Source: Pedobacter kyonggii (GTDB lineage: Bacteria; Bacteroidota; Bacteroidia; Sphingobacteriales; Sphingobacteriaceae). From it: a DNA stretch of 64,000 nt. The position numbers and the translations under genes were made by a program. Shown here one piece after another: positions 17,531 to 25,831 of the stretch. The notes below the pieces were generated by a model. That model was not told the DNA's origin and ran no database searches. It was given only the letters and a program-made list of their open reading frames with translations. The first letter of the stretch is position 1; every line of letters begins with the position of its first letter. Where the stretch lies: NCBI RefSeq assembly GCF_004310665.1, contig NZ_SIXF01000017.1, positions 57,203 through 121,202 of the forward strand, in the 5' to 3' direction.

Positions 17531-18031
17531 TTATATTTTTAAAGTGTAAATGCTACTTAGATACGACTCCTTAGCGCTCGGAAGTTCTTTAGGACTATCC
17601 ACTTTATCAATCAATAACTTTTCAACAACGGTATTATTCACTTTTAGGTTAAGCTCATAAAGCTTATCGCCAAGTTTAAGGTAAAAGGTGTTTTCAATGC
17701 TTTTAGCTTCACGACTTATTTCTGAAGAAACAAGCTGATAATAATCCATTTTCAAATTATTTGTATAGGTAAAGGGCTGGCGAATGTCAAAATTGATTTT
17801 TTTAATTATATTGTTAGCATCTTTAGCATAAAGCTGTATCTGGGTTTTATCTAAAAAACCTGTAGTTTTAGGGTTAAGAAGATCCCCATCTGTACTGTTT
17901 TTAATTACCAAGCCTAAGCTTGTGTCATAACTTATAGGTGAGCAGGCACATACTCCGCCGCCGTCGGTTATTTTTTTGCAGCCTAAATTGGTGATGAAAA
18001 TTAGCACGAGAACAAATAGAATTTTTTTCAT
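17531..18031 (-). CDS. lipoprotein of unknown function
   Basis: 166 residues. Lipoprotein signal MKKILFVLVLIFITNLGCKK with the lipidated cysteine at 18, followed by another CxC (CACS). The rest predicts as beta-strands (LGLVIKNSTDGDLL, IQLYAKDANNIIKKINFDI, NTFYLKLGDKLYELNLKV). I do not recognise a domain. It converges on the gene at 17112 and is separated from rimO upstream by 227 bases with a hairpin, so it is probably transcribed alone. Confidence 0.6.
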   Translation of the reverse strand: MKKILFVLVLIFITNLGCKKITDGGGVCACSPISYDTSLGLVIKNSTDGDLLNPKTTGFLDKTQIQLYAKDANNIIKKINFDIRQPFTYTNNLKMDYYQLVSSEISREAKSIENTFYLKLGDKLYELNLKVNNTVVEKLLIDKVDSPKELPSAKESYLSSIYTLKI

Positions 18032-18205
18032 TTAGTTTAAATATTGAGTTATACTTTTTTAGGTTTAAAGGCATATTTTTTTAATTGCAATTAACCGTAA
18101 TGATTTAGTCAATCTGGTTTGGTGCATCTATATCTGGTTCTATTCTTTAAACGTCGATTTGGTGGCATTCGCTACAGCTGAAAGCGAATATTTAAATGTT
18201 TATAA

Positions 18206-18250
18206 AAACGAAACCCCAAAAGCAGCGCTTTTGGGGTTTCGTTTTTTCTT
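18206..18250. terminator. strong bidirectional terminator after rimO
   Basis: AAAACGAAACCCCAAAAG / CTTTTGGGGTTTCGTTTT around CAGCG: an 18-base perfect stem with T- and A-runs on both sides, 9 bases past the rimO stop. Confidence 0.85.
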
Positions 18251-18258
18251 ATGTTTTT

Positions 18259-19590
18259 CTAAACTATCGTTCCGTATAAATCGAAATCTTCAGCCCGGTC
18301 AATTTTCACATTAACAAAGCTTCCGTTAGCGGCATAACCTGTAGCTGCATCGATTAAAACTTCGTTATCAACCTCAGGCGAATCAAATTCGGTTCTTCCT
18401 ACAAAGAAATCACCTTCTTTTTTATCTACCAGCACCTTGAAGGTTTTGCCTACTTTTTCTTGATTAATATCGAACGAAATACCTTGTTGAATTTCCATGA
18501 TATCGTCTACACGTTGCTGTTTTACTTCATCAGGAATATCATCAACTAAGGTATGTGCATGGGTTTTTTCCTCATGCGAATAAGTAAAGCAGCCTAAGCG
18601 GTCGAATTTAGTTTCTGCAACCCATTCCTTCATTTCTTCGAAATCATGTTCAGTTTCGCCAGGATAACCGCAGATTAGCGTGGTACGCATGGCAATGTTG
18701 GGCACTTTATCACGGATCTGATTAACTAAATCGATGGTTTTTTGTTTGGTGGTACCACGGCGCATCGATTTCAACATATTATCGGTAATGTGCTGTAATG
18801 GCATATCCAGGTATTTGCAGATGTTATCGCGCTCGTTCATGGCATCTAAAATTTCCATAGGGAAACCAGAAGGGTAGGCGTATTGCAAACGGATCCATTC
18901 GATTCCGGGAACATCAGATAAACGACGCATCAACTCATCTAACTTACGCACACCATAAAGGTCTAAACCATAATAGGTAAGGTCCTGTGCAATTAAAATC
19001 AATTCTTTTGTGCCGTTTTTAGCAAGGATTTTAGCCTCGTTAACTAATTCTTCCATTGGCTTACTCAAGTGTTTGCCACGCATTAACGGGATGGCACAGA
19101 AAGAACACGGACGGTTACAGCCTTCGGCAATTTTGAAATAAGCGAAATGAGAAGGGGTGGTTAGCAAACGCTCGCCAATAAGTTCGTGCTTGTAATTGGC
19201 ACCTAACTCATGTAAAATATTCTGCAGATCGTTAGTGCCGAAAAAGGCATCAACGTTGGTGATTTCTGATTCCAGTTCGGGTTTGTAACGTTCAGATAAA
19301 CAACCTGTAACCACTACTTTGCCAATTTTACCGGCTTCTTTTAATTCGCTGAACTGTAGAATGGTATCAATTGATTCTTGTTTAGCATTATCGATAAAAC
19401 CGCAGGTATTAATTACAACGATATCATCTTTACCCATCTTGTCTGATTCGTGCACAACATTTAAATTGTTGCCACGCAGCTGCCCCATCAATACTTCCGA
19501 ATCGTATATGTTTTTTGAACAACCTAATGTAATTACATTAATTTTTGGTTGTTTAATTGCGCTTTTACTTCTTATTATTTTGGTATTCAT
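18259..19590 (-). CDS. rimO: ribosomal protein uS12 methylthiotransferase
   Basis: 443 residues. UPF0004 domain with three cysteines (C24 in LGCSKN, C63 in NTCGF, C97 in TGCLSE) that bind the auxiliary cluster, radical-SAM CxxxCxxC (C158, C162, C165), and a C-terminal TRAM domain. LGCSKNIYDSEVLMG is the RimO-type opening rather than MiaB. It adds methylthio to the conserved Asp of uS12. ftsY lies upstream on the same strand, a pairing common in Bacteroidota, here with a 151-base gap holding a long hairpin. Confidence 0.95.
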   Translation of the reverse strand: MNTKIIRSKSAIKQPKINVITLGCSKNIYDSEVLMGQLRGNNLNVVHESDKMGKDDIVVINTCGFIDNAKQESIDTILQFSELKEAGKIGKVVVTGCLSERYKPELESEITNVDAFFGTNDLQNILHELGANYKHELIGERLLTTPSHFAYFKIAEGCNRPCSFCAIPLMRGKHLSKPMEELVNEAKILAKNGTKELILIAQDLTYYGLDLYGVRKLDELMRRLSDVPGIEWIRLQYAYPSGFPMEILDAMNERDNICKYLDMPLQHITDNMLKSMRRGTTKQKTIDLVNQIRDKVPNIAMRTTLICGYPGETEHDFEEMKEWVAETKFDRLGCFTYSHEEKTHAHTLVDDIPDEVKQQRVDDIMEIQQGISFDINQEKVGKTFKVLVDKKEGDFFVGRTEFDSPEVDNEVLIDAATGYAANGSFVNVKIDRAEDFDLYGTIV

Positions 19591-19651
19591 CTTTCACTTA
19601 ATCTTTCTATAAACACAACATTTTTGTAATCTGTGTCTTGTTGGTACGGTC

Positions 19652-19710
19652 GTCATCCTGAATTCATTTCAGGATCTCAATGACAGATGCTGAAATGAAT
19701 TCAGCATGAC
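19652..19710. repeat. REP-like palindrome between ftsY and rimO
   Basis: Left arm GTCATCCTGAATTCATTTCAG (19652-19672) pairs with the right arm at 19690-19710 at 20 of 21 positions, with a 17-base loop. It lies in the ftsY-rimO gap. Related arms occur near 11352, 35212 and 57582. Confidence 0.75.
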
Positions 19711-19741
19711 GATCGATAATGATTTGACTTATAAATTTAGC

Positions 19742-20704
19742 TTATTTAAACAAACTATTCACAAACTCTTTCTTATCAAACAGCTGTAAGTCACCTATTT
19801 TTTCTCCTACGCCAATATATTTAACAGGAATCCTGAACTGATCTGAAATTCCGATTACTACACCACCTTTTGCCGTTCCGTCTAATTTTGTAATGGCCAA
19901 TGCATTAACATCAGTAGCTTCGGTAAACTGTTTGCACTGTTCAAAGGCGTTTTGTCCGGTCGAGGCATCTAATACCAATAAAATTTCATGCGGTGCACCT
20001 GGTACTACCTTTTGCATCACCTGTTTAATTTTACCCAACTCATTCATCAAACCGATTTTGTTGTGTAAACGTCCGGCAGTATCAATAATCACTACATCTT
20101 CACCGTTAGCAACAGCCGATTGTAGGGTATCAAAAGCAACAGAAGCAGGATCAGAACCCATAGCCTGTGCTACAACCCTTACGCCAACACGTTCGCCCCA
20201 AAGTTTAATCTGGTCAACGGCCGCAGCTCTAAAGGTATCGGCAGCACCTAATACTACTTTAAGTCCCGATTCTTTAAGTTTATGAGCCAGCTTTCCGATG
20301 GTAGTGGTTTTACCAACGCCATTTACGCCAACCACCATAATTACATAAGGTTTATGATCGCCATATTCGAACTGACGGAAATCGTTACTGTTGTTTTCGG
20401 ATAAAAGCAACTGGATTTCATCACGAAGTATAAAATTTAGTTCTGAGGTATTGAGGTATTTATCTTTGGCAACACGTTCTTCGATACGTTTGATAATTTT
20501 TAATGTAGTACTTACACCAACATCAGAAGTAACCAAAACTTCTTCCAGATTATCGAGCACTTCATCATCAACAGAAGATTTTCCTGCTACAGCTTTGGTG
20601 ATTTTATTAAAGAAACCGTCTTTAGTTTTCTCTAAACCTTTATCCAGTGCTTCCTGAGCTTCAGGTGCAGTTTCTTTCTTTTTGAAAAAATCGAATAAAC
20701 CCAT
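19742..20704 (-). CDS. ftsY: signal recognition particle receptor FtsY
   Basis: 320 residues, the short form without a long acidic A-domain. The N domain (about 25-115) is followed by the G domain: GVNGVGKTTT (126-135), the DTFRAAA segment, DTAGR, TKLDGTAKGG, and the closing GVGEKIGDL. It is a GTPase that docks ribosome-SRP complexes at the inner membrane. Its ATG overlaps the stop of the PIN-domain gene by one base (TAATG), so its translation is probably coupled to that toxin-like gene. Confidence 0.96.
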   Translation of the reverse strand: MGLFDFFKKKETAPEAQEALDKGLEKTKDGFFNKITKAVAGKSSVDDEVLDNLEEVLVTSDVGVSTTLKIIKRIEERVAKDKYLNTSELNFILRDEIQLLLSENNSNDFRQFEYGDHKPYVIMVVGVNGVGKTTTIGKLAHKLKESGLKVVLGAADTFRAAAVDQIKLWGERVGVRVVAQAMGSDPASVAFDTLQSAVANGEDVVIIDTAGRLHNKIGLMNELGKIKQVMQKVVPGAPHEILLVLDASTGQNAFEQCKQFTEATDVNALAITKLDGTAKGGVVIGISDQFRIPVKYIGVGEKIGDLQLFDKKEFVNSLFK

Positions 20705-21120
20705 TAATTATTTTTATGTTTTTTTAGGAAATCGGCAGGTGTTTGTGTAGGTATCTTACTGCCAGTGAAATCTTTTGTATTCCTGGTTATAATAAGATCA
20801 ATCTGATTTAGTTCTGCAGCAGCATTTTGTACTGCATCTTCAAAATCTGAAAAATTAGAATGGATTGCGGAGATGATTGTATCTTTATTAATGCCAAGAA
20901 TGTTTATTGTACTTATAAGCGTAAGAAGAATATCTATTGTTTTAGCATGACCTATATTTTTTTTGCAGATGTAGTATATATCAGTAAAAGTTGAGGCCAA
21001 AATGAATCCATTTATATTTATGTCATCAACTTTGTTCAGTGCCTCGAAAGAGTCATCAAAAAAAGAATCCCTTTTAAGACTTATATCTATAAAAATATTG
21101 GTGTCAAATAGAATATTCAT
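20704..21120 (-). CDS. PIN-domain (VapC-like) ribonuclease toxin
   Basis: 138 residues. PIN features: FDTNIFIDI with D6, an acidic pair in SDFEDAVQ (E94, D95), and ITRNTKDF (N114, D117), together the likely Mg-binding set of a VapC-like ribonuclease. The upstream 75-codon gene has the place of the antitoxin, and its stop directly abuts this start. The stop overlaps the ftsY start by one base. The pair breaks the usual DUF4295-ftsY adjacency of Bacteroidota, which points to an insertion. Confidence 0.82.
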   Translation of the reverse strand: MNILFDTNIFIDISLKRDSFFDDSFEALNKVDDININGFILASTFTDIYYICKKNIGHAKTIDILLTLISTINILGINKDTIISAIHSNFSDFEDAVQNAAAELNQIDLIITRNTKDFTGSKIPTQTPADFLKKHKNN

Positions 21121-21348
21121 TTACTTGTGCTTGTCCATAAGATAGTCGTATTTAGCTTTATCTGGATCAATCCCTTCCAATACTCCCGAAAATTTGTCAA
21201 GAAAATCTTTCATCTTATTTTTTGGTGCGTTTTGAATCACTTCATCCAAAATAATGACTTCAACTTCCTTATTTTTTATATCAAATCCGTCAGGAACAAC
21301 AATAGTTCCGTTTTCAGAAACTTTTGCTTTAAACTTATAGGCTTCCAT
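21121..21348 (-). CDS. AbrB-like antitoxin of PIN-domain toxin
   Basis: Start chosen at 21348 (MEAYKFKAKVSENGTIVVP); an in-frame ATG at 21375 adds nine residues that overlap the presumed promoter. 75 residues. The N-terminal half resembles a swapped-hairpin AbrB/SpoVT DNA-binding strand pair (KFKAKV...GTIVVPDGF...KEVEVIIL). The C-terminal half is charged and helical (KMKDFLDKFSGVLEG), suited to wrapping a PIN toxin. It probably represses its own promoter together with the toxin. Confidence 0.68.
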   Translation of the reverse strand: MEAYKFKAKVSENGTIVVPDGFDIKNKEVEVIILDEVIQNAPKNKMKDFLDKFSGVLEGIDPDKAKYDYLMDKHK

Positions 21349-21362
21349 GGTTATGCTTTTTT

Positions 21363-21370
21363 CAAAGATA
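21363..21370 (-). promoter_or_regulatory. -7 element of the toxin-antitoxin-ftsY promoter
   Basis: Minus strand TATCTTTG is a full match to TAnnTTTG, 14 bases before the chosen antitoxin start. No clear TTG lies at the ideal upstream spacing. Because a terminator lies just upstream, this would be the main promoter for ftsY as well. Confidence 0.35.
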
Positions 21371-21401
21371 ATCAATTATTTCCTAACGTAAATTTCACTA
21401 A

Positions 21402-21439
21402 CAAAAAAAGCCCTTCCGGTTAAAACGGAACGGCCTTTA
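21402..21439 (-). terminator. terminator after the ribosomal-protein genes
   Basis: On the minus strand, AAAGGCCGTTCCG / CGGAAGGGCTTTTTTT around a TTTTAAC loop. It lies 29 bases past the DUF4295 stop and so divides the rpmB-rpmG-DUF4295 unit from the toxin-antitoxin-ftsY unit. Confidence 0.75.
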
Positions 21440-21467
21440 ATATTTTTAATATTAAAAAATATTAACC

Positions 21468-21623
21468 TTATTTAGATGCAATAGCATCTTTTACGTGGTC
21501 GTTGTGTACGATAAGTTCTTTGAATGAGTAAGCACCGGTTTTTGGTGATTTTACCATTGTAATTACTTTCGAATATTCTTTACCTGTACCTGTTTTAAGG
21601 GTTGCAACTACTTTCTTTGCCAT
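21468..21623 (-). CDS. DUF4295-family small protein
   Basis: 51 residues, opening MAKKVVATLKTGTGKEYSKV and ending KDAIASK, about 17% lysine. It matches DUF4295, a small protein found almost only in Bacteroidota next to rpmB and rpmG and probably ribosome-associated. The start at 21623 follows the rpmG stop by 87 bases. It is too short to stand out by length, but context and composition are convincing. Confidence 0.85.
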   Translation of the reverse strand: MAKKVVATLKTGTGKEYSKVITMVKSPKTGAYSFKELIVHNDHVKDAIASK

Positions 21624-21710
21624 GTTCTTATAAAATTTAATGATTGAATGATAGATGGATAGAATGGGGGGAATGTATACCCTAAGCCTTCTACCTTTAC
21701 ACCATCAATC

Positions 21711-21893
21711 TTATTTAATCTCTTTGTGTACGGTTACTTTTCTCAATACTGGATTGAATTTTTTCAATTCTAATCTCTCAGTAGTGTTTTTACGGTTTTT
21801 GGTAGAAATATATCTAGACATACCTGGCATGCCACTTTCTTTATGTTCAGTACATTCTAAAATAACCTGAACTCTGTTACCTTTTTTTGCCAT
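21711..21893 (-). CDS. rpmG: 50S ribosomal protein bL33
   Basis: 60 residues, [18 protein letters not shown] then [20 protein letters not shown], the L33 signature. It lacks the two CxxC zinc motifs, so it is the zinc-free form. It lies between rpmB and DUF4295 in the standard Bacteroidota order. Confidence 0.96.
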   Translation of the reverse strand: MAKKGNRVQVILECTEHKESGMPGMSRYISTKNRKNTTERLELKKFNPVLRKVTVHKEIK

Positions 21894-21937
21894 TTTAATA
21901 TAAATTGAAAACTGTTAATCTCAACAGTTAATGTTTT

Positions 21938-22171
21938 TTACAAAAATCCTTTTTTTACGAAACGGTTAATTGCTTCGCTAATGCCCACTTTATTGATGGT
22001 TTTAATCGCTGAAGTAGAAACTTTCAACGTAATCCAACGGTTTTCTTCAGGAATATAAAATTTCTGAAGTTGTAGGTTTGGGTAAAATTTGCGTTTGGTT
22101 TTAACGTTTGAGTGAGAAACGTTGTTACCTACCATTGCTTTTTTTCCTGTTAAATCACAAACTCTTGACAT
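21938..22171 (-). CDS. rpmB: 50S ribosomal protein bL28
   Basis: 77 residues, [20 protein letters not shown] then [26 protein letters not shown], the L28 signature. It is the first gene of the minus-strand ribosomal-protein unit and is divergent from acs. Confidence 0.96.
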   Translation of the reverse strand: MSRVCDLTGKKAMVGNNVSHSNVKTKRKFYPNLQLQKFYIPEENRWITLKVSTSAIKTINKVGISEAINRFVKKGFL

Positions 22172-22375
22172 GACTTGTAAATATAGTTGTTAATATCGTC
22201 CGCTTAATTTTTTTAAGAGTGTGCAAATATCTGAATAATAATTGTAAACAGCAATAGTGTAGCTAATTATTTTTATAATTAATATTTATTGGCGGAAAAG
22301 GTTTGTACAATATTTGTTAATGCCGAATATTAAATTCAGTATTATATTATATCATGTTAAAAATAAATATTTCTG

Positions 22376-22389
22376 ATCAAACGTTTGAT
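22376..22389. promoter_or_regulatory. palindromic candidate operator upstream of acs
   Basis: ATCAAACGTTTGAT is a perfect 14-base palindrome with a central CG, 85 bases before the acs ATG. The shape suits a LacI-type or other dimeric regulator. The rest of the 303-base spacer 22172-22474 is AT-rich and must hold the divergent rpmB and acs promoters, which I cannot place exactly. Confidence 0.35.
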
Positions 22390-22474
22390 ATTCATTTTGA
22401 TACGATTAGACTATTTCTCCTTATTATTATTTAATTAAATTAGCCCCCACTAATCCAAAATATAAAAACGAGCA

Positions 22475-24370
22475 ATGCAAATTACATCTTTTAAGCAATA
22501 CGAAGAAGATTATAAGAAAAGCGTAGAAAACCCAGAGCAGTTTTGGGGTGAAGTAGCGCAAAACTTTCAATGGCGCAAACCTTGGTTTAAGGTACTATCG
22601 TGGAACTTTAACGAACCGAATATCAAATGGTTCGAAGGTGCTAAACTTAACATCACCGAAAATTGTTTAGATCGGCACTTAGCTACCAATGGAGATAAGC
22701 CCGCTATAGTTTGGGAACCTAATAATCCTGAAGAAGAAAGTGTTACTTATACTTATAAAATGTTGCACGAACGCGTTTGCCGTTTTGCTAATGTTTTAAA
22801 GCGTAACGGAGCAAAAAAGGGCGACCGTATCTGTATTTATATGCCTATGGTGCCTGAGCTGGCTATTGCTGTTTTGGCCTGTGCCCGAATTGGTGCCGTT
22901 CACTCGGTTATTTTTGGCGGATTTTCTGCTAAATCTATTGCCGATAGGATTAACGATTCGCAATGTAAAGTAGTTATTACTGCCGATGGATCTTATCGTG
23001 GCAATAAACAGATTCCTTTAAAAGATGTAATTGATGATGCCTTAATTGGTTGCCCAACCGTAGAAAAATGTATCGTGTTAACCCATATCCGTACACCTGT
23101 TTCGATGCTGAAAGGCAGGGATGTGTGGTGGGAAGATGAGGTTAAACACGTAAATGATATTTGTGAAGCGGAAGAAATGGATGCAGAAGATATGCTGTTC
23201 ATTCTCTACACATCTGGTTCTACCGGCAAACCCAAAGGCGTGGTGCATACCTGTGGTGGTTATATGGTTTATGCGGGTTATACTTTTTCGAATGTATTTA
23301 ACTATCAGCCTGGCGAGGTTTATTTTTGTACGGCAGATATTGGCTGGATTACCGGTCACTCTTATATTGTTTACGGACCGCTTTCGCAAGGAGCTACTTC
23401 GGTTCTTTTCGAAGGGATTCCAACCTACCCAACGCCTTCTCGTTTTTGGGATATTGTAGAAAAACATAAAGTAAATACCTTATATACGGCACCTACGGCT
23501 ATCCGCTCTTTAATGAGTTATGGTGAAGATCCATTAAACGGCAAAGATTTAAGCTCAATCCGCGTTTTAGGCTCGGTAGGGGAGCCGATTAACGAAGAAG
23601 CATGGCATTGGTTCGATGAGAAAATCGGGCATGGTAAAGCGCCTATTGTTGATACCTGGTGGCAAACGGAAACAGGAGGGATTATGATTTCGCCCATTGC
23701 TACGGTAACACCAACCAAACCTAGTTTTGCAACATTGCCTTTACCAGGAATTCAGCCAATTTTAGTTGATGAAAATGGTAATGAAATTGAAGGGAATGGC
23801 GTAATGGGAAATCTGTGTATCAAATTCCCCTGGCCGGGCATGTTGCGTACCACTTATGGCGATCACGAGCGTTGCAAACAGACTTATTTCTCTACTTACG
23901 AGAATTTATATTTTACGGGCGATGGCTGTTTGCGTGATGAAGATGGTTATTATCGAATTACCGGTCGTGTTGATGATGTATTAAATGTTTCTGGCCATAG
24001 AATTGGTACCGCTGAGGTAGAAAATGCGATTAATATGCACGCCGGTGTGGTAGAAAGTGCAGTTGTGGGTTATCCGCACGATGTAAAGGGTCAGGGCATT
24101 TACGCTTTTGTAATCTACCCTGAAATGCATGGTGAGGCAGAATTATCTAAAAAAGATATTTTACAAACGGTTACCCGGGTAATTGGAGCGATTGCCAAGC
24201 CTGATAAAATATTGTTTGTTTCTGGTTTACCAAAAACACGTTCGGGCAAAATTATGCGCAGAATTCTGCGTAAAATTGCCGAAGGTGATACGGCTAATTT
24301 AGGCGATACTTCTACGCTGCTTGATCCAGGCGTGGTAGAAGAAATTATAGCAGCAGCGAAAAAACTTTAA
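22475..24370 (+). CDS. acs: acetyl-CoA synthetase (AMP-forming)
   Basis: 631 residues, the usual length. Adenylation motifs: LYTSGSTGKPKGVVH, WWQTETGG, YFTGDGCLRDEDGYYRITGR, and the hinge GRVDDVLNVSGHR. The acetylatable catalytic lysine lies in TRSGKIMRRILR near the C-terminus. It converts acetate, ATP and CoA to acetyl-CoA. It is monocistronic, with its own long upstream region and a terminator downstream. Confidence 0.96.
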   Translation: MQITSFKQYEEDYKKSVENPEQFWGEVAQNFQWRKPWFKVLSWNFNEPNIKWFEGAKLNITENCLDRHLATNGDKPAIVWEPNNPEEESVTYTYKMLHERVCRFANVLKRNGAKKGDRICIYMPMVPELAIAVLACARIGAVHSVIFGGFSAKSIADRINDSQCKVVITADGSYRGNKQIPLKDVIDDALIGCPTVEKCIVLTHIRTPVSMLKGRDVWWEDEVKHVNDICEAEEMDAEDMLFILYTSGSTGKPKGVVHTCGGYMVYAGYTFSNVFNYQPGEVYFCTADIGWITGHSYIVYGPLSQGATSVLFEGIPTYPTPSRFWDIVEKHKVNTLYTAPTAIRSLMSYGEDPLNGKDLSSIRVLGSVGEPINEEAWHWFDEKIGHGKAPIVDTWWQTETGGIMISPIATVTPTKPSFATLPLPGIQPILVDENGNEIEGNGVMGNLCIKFPWPGMLRTTYGDHERCKQTYFSTYENLYFTGDGCLRDEDGYYRITGRVDDVLNVSGHRIGTAEVENAINMHAGVVESAVVGYPHDVKGQGIYAFVIYPEMHGEAELSKKDILQTVTRVIGAIAKPDKILFVSGLPKTRSGKIMRRILRKIAEGDTANLGDTSTLLDPGVVEEIIAAAKKL

Positions 24371-24387
24371 ATTTAAATGAAAGATAA

Positions 24388-24423
24388 CAGAAATGCCCCC
24401 GAAATTTTCGGGGGCATTTCTGT
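24388..24423. terminator. bidirectional terminator between acs and susD
   Basis: AGAAATGCCCCCGAAA / TTTCGGGGGCATTTCT, a 15-base near-perfect stem, between the convergent ends of acs and the SusD-like gene. Confidence 0.8.
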
Positions 24424-24435
24424 TGATATGTAATT

Positions 24436-25815
24436 TTAATAACCTGGGTTTTGAACCAGTTTAGTGTTTGCGTCAATTTCACGTTGTGGAATAGGGAAAA
24501 CTAATCTGGTAGAATTCCATGGTAAACTACCAATGTTGGTTTGCGTTCTTTTGGCATCGTGTAATGAAAATCCTTCAAAAGCAAATTCAAGTTTCCTTTC
24601 GTTAAGGATATCTGCTAAAGTAGCAGTAGTTGTGGTTAAGCCAGCCCTATCTCTAACTGTTGTTAGATCCTGTAGTGGTGTTATGCCTCCAATTGGCGCT
24701 GCAGGTGCTAAGCGTGCATTAGATTCTGCCCTGATTAAATACATTTCTGCCAATCTAATAACCGGAACATTCCCGAATTGATTGCCAAATTTTGCAGTAA
24801 ACATGTCGTCATCGTCATAAAAAGCATTAATCCTGTCATCATCTGGAGCATAAGTCTCATCAATCCAATCTTGTGAAATTACCGCATCCCCACGGCCACC
24901 AAATGTAGATGAACCATAAAACTCATTAAAGCCATTAAAACCAGTTAAAGTTGTTACCTGCATGGCAAAAACATCTTCAGTAGAATTGTCTCCAGGTTTT
25001 GCGGGCCTCCCACTTTCAGGCATTTTAGGGAAAGCACCAAGGTATGTACCTGTTAGTTGATAATTTCCAGAAGCAATCACCCGATCTGCAGCTGCTCCGG
25101 CTTCGCTATAATTACCCATTTGTAAATAAAGTCTCGCTAGCATTGCAGCTGCCGCAGATTTAGTTGCGAAAAAACCATTAGTGGCCGGAAGTTTAGCTTC
25201 TGCCTCTGTTAAATCAGCTATAGCCTGATTGTAAACGGCAGCTACAGTGGCCCTGCTTACATAATTCGATTCGCTTATAAGGTTAGTTGGTGTTAACACA
25301 ATTGGTACGCCTAAATTCGTGCTTGGAGTGCCATCATTGTAGGCTTTTGCAAATACCCTAACGAGTTCGAAATATGCAGACCCCCGAATAAATTTAGCTT
25401 CTCCCTCTACTCTATTCTTTTTCGCAGGCTCTACTTTATCAAGGGCAGCAATTACATTATTGGCATCATTAATTGCGGTATACCCTGCAGCCCAAACATT
25501 ATCTACAAAGGTATTTGTTTTTAAAAGCTGTTTGTTGATGGCCTGGGTCAGTTCCTCGTAAGTTCCAAACCATTCAATGGCATCGGTATTTGCTAAGAAA
25601 TCAGCCATCAAAAACGGGCGACCACCAAAAAAATTGCGGCTGCCGAGATCTGAATATGCACCAATCAATGCACCTTCAACATCTTTTGAGGTAAGTAAAG
25701 CATTTTTTTGCTCAATCGTATCAACAGGATTTATATCAAGCGGTTTTTTGCATGATGATAAAGCCATCAAAAACATGCAAGCAAATATGATATTATTTAT
25801 ATATGTCTTTTTCAT
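24436..25815 (-). CDS. SusD/RagB-like nutrient-binding lipoprotein
   Basis: Start at 25815 gives MKKTYINNIIFACMFLMALSSCKK, an SPII signal; the frame runs 13 codons further upstream over the SusC stop. About 459 residues: TPR-like N-terminal part (DVEGALIGAYSDL...AAGYTAINDANNVI), RGSAYFELVRVF, and the C-terminal NERKLEFAFEGFSLHDAKR..FPIPQREIDANTKLVQNPGY typical of SusD. It caps the SusC porin on the cell surface and binds oligosaccharide or another polymer. It starts 16 bases after the SusC stop. No enzyme or regulator belonging to a polysaccharide locus is beside it, so the ligand is unknown. Confidence 0.93.
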   Translation of the reverse strand: MKKTYINNIIFACMFLMALSSCKKPLDINPVDTIEQKNALLTSKDVEGALIGAYSDLGSRNFFGGRPFLMADFLANTDAIEWFGTYEELTQAINKQLLKTNTFVDNVWAAGYTAINDANNVIAALDKVEPAKKNRVEGEAKFIRGSAYFELVRVFAKAYNDGTPSTNLGVPIVLTPTNLISESNYVSRATVAAVYNQAIADLTEAEAKLPATNGFFATKSAAAAMLARLYLQMGNYSEAGAAADRVIASGNYQLTGTYLGAFPKMPESGRPAKPGDNSTEDVFAMQVTTLTGFNGFNEFYGSSTFGGRGDAVISQDWIDETYAPDDDRINAFYDDDDMFTAKFGNQFGNVPVIRLAEMYLIRAESNARLAPAAPIGGITPLQDLTTVRDRAGLTTTTATLADILNERKLEFAFEGFSLHDAKRTQTNIGSLPWNSTRLVFPIPQREIDANTKLVQNPGY

Positions 25816-25831
25816 TTTGATTCTTTTTAAA

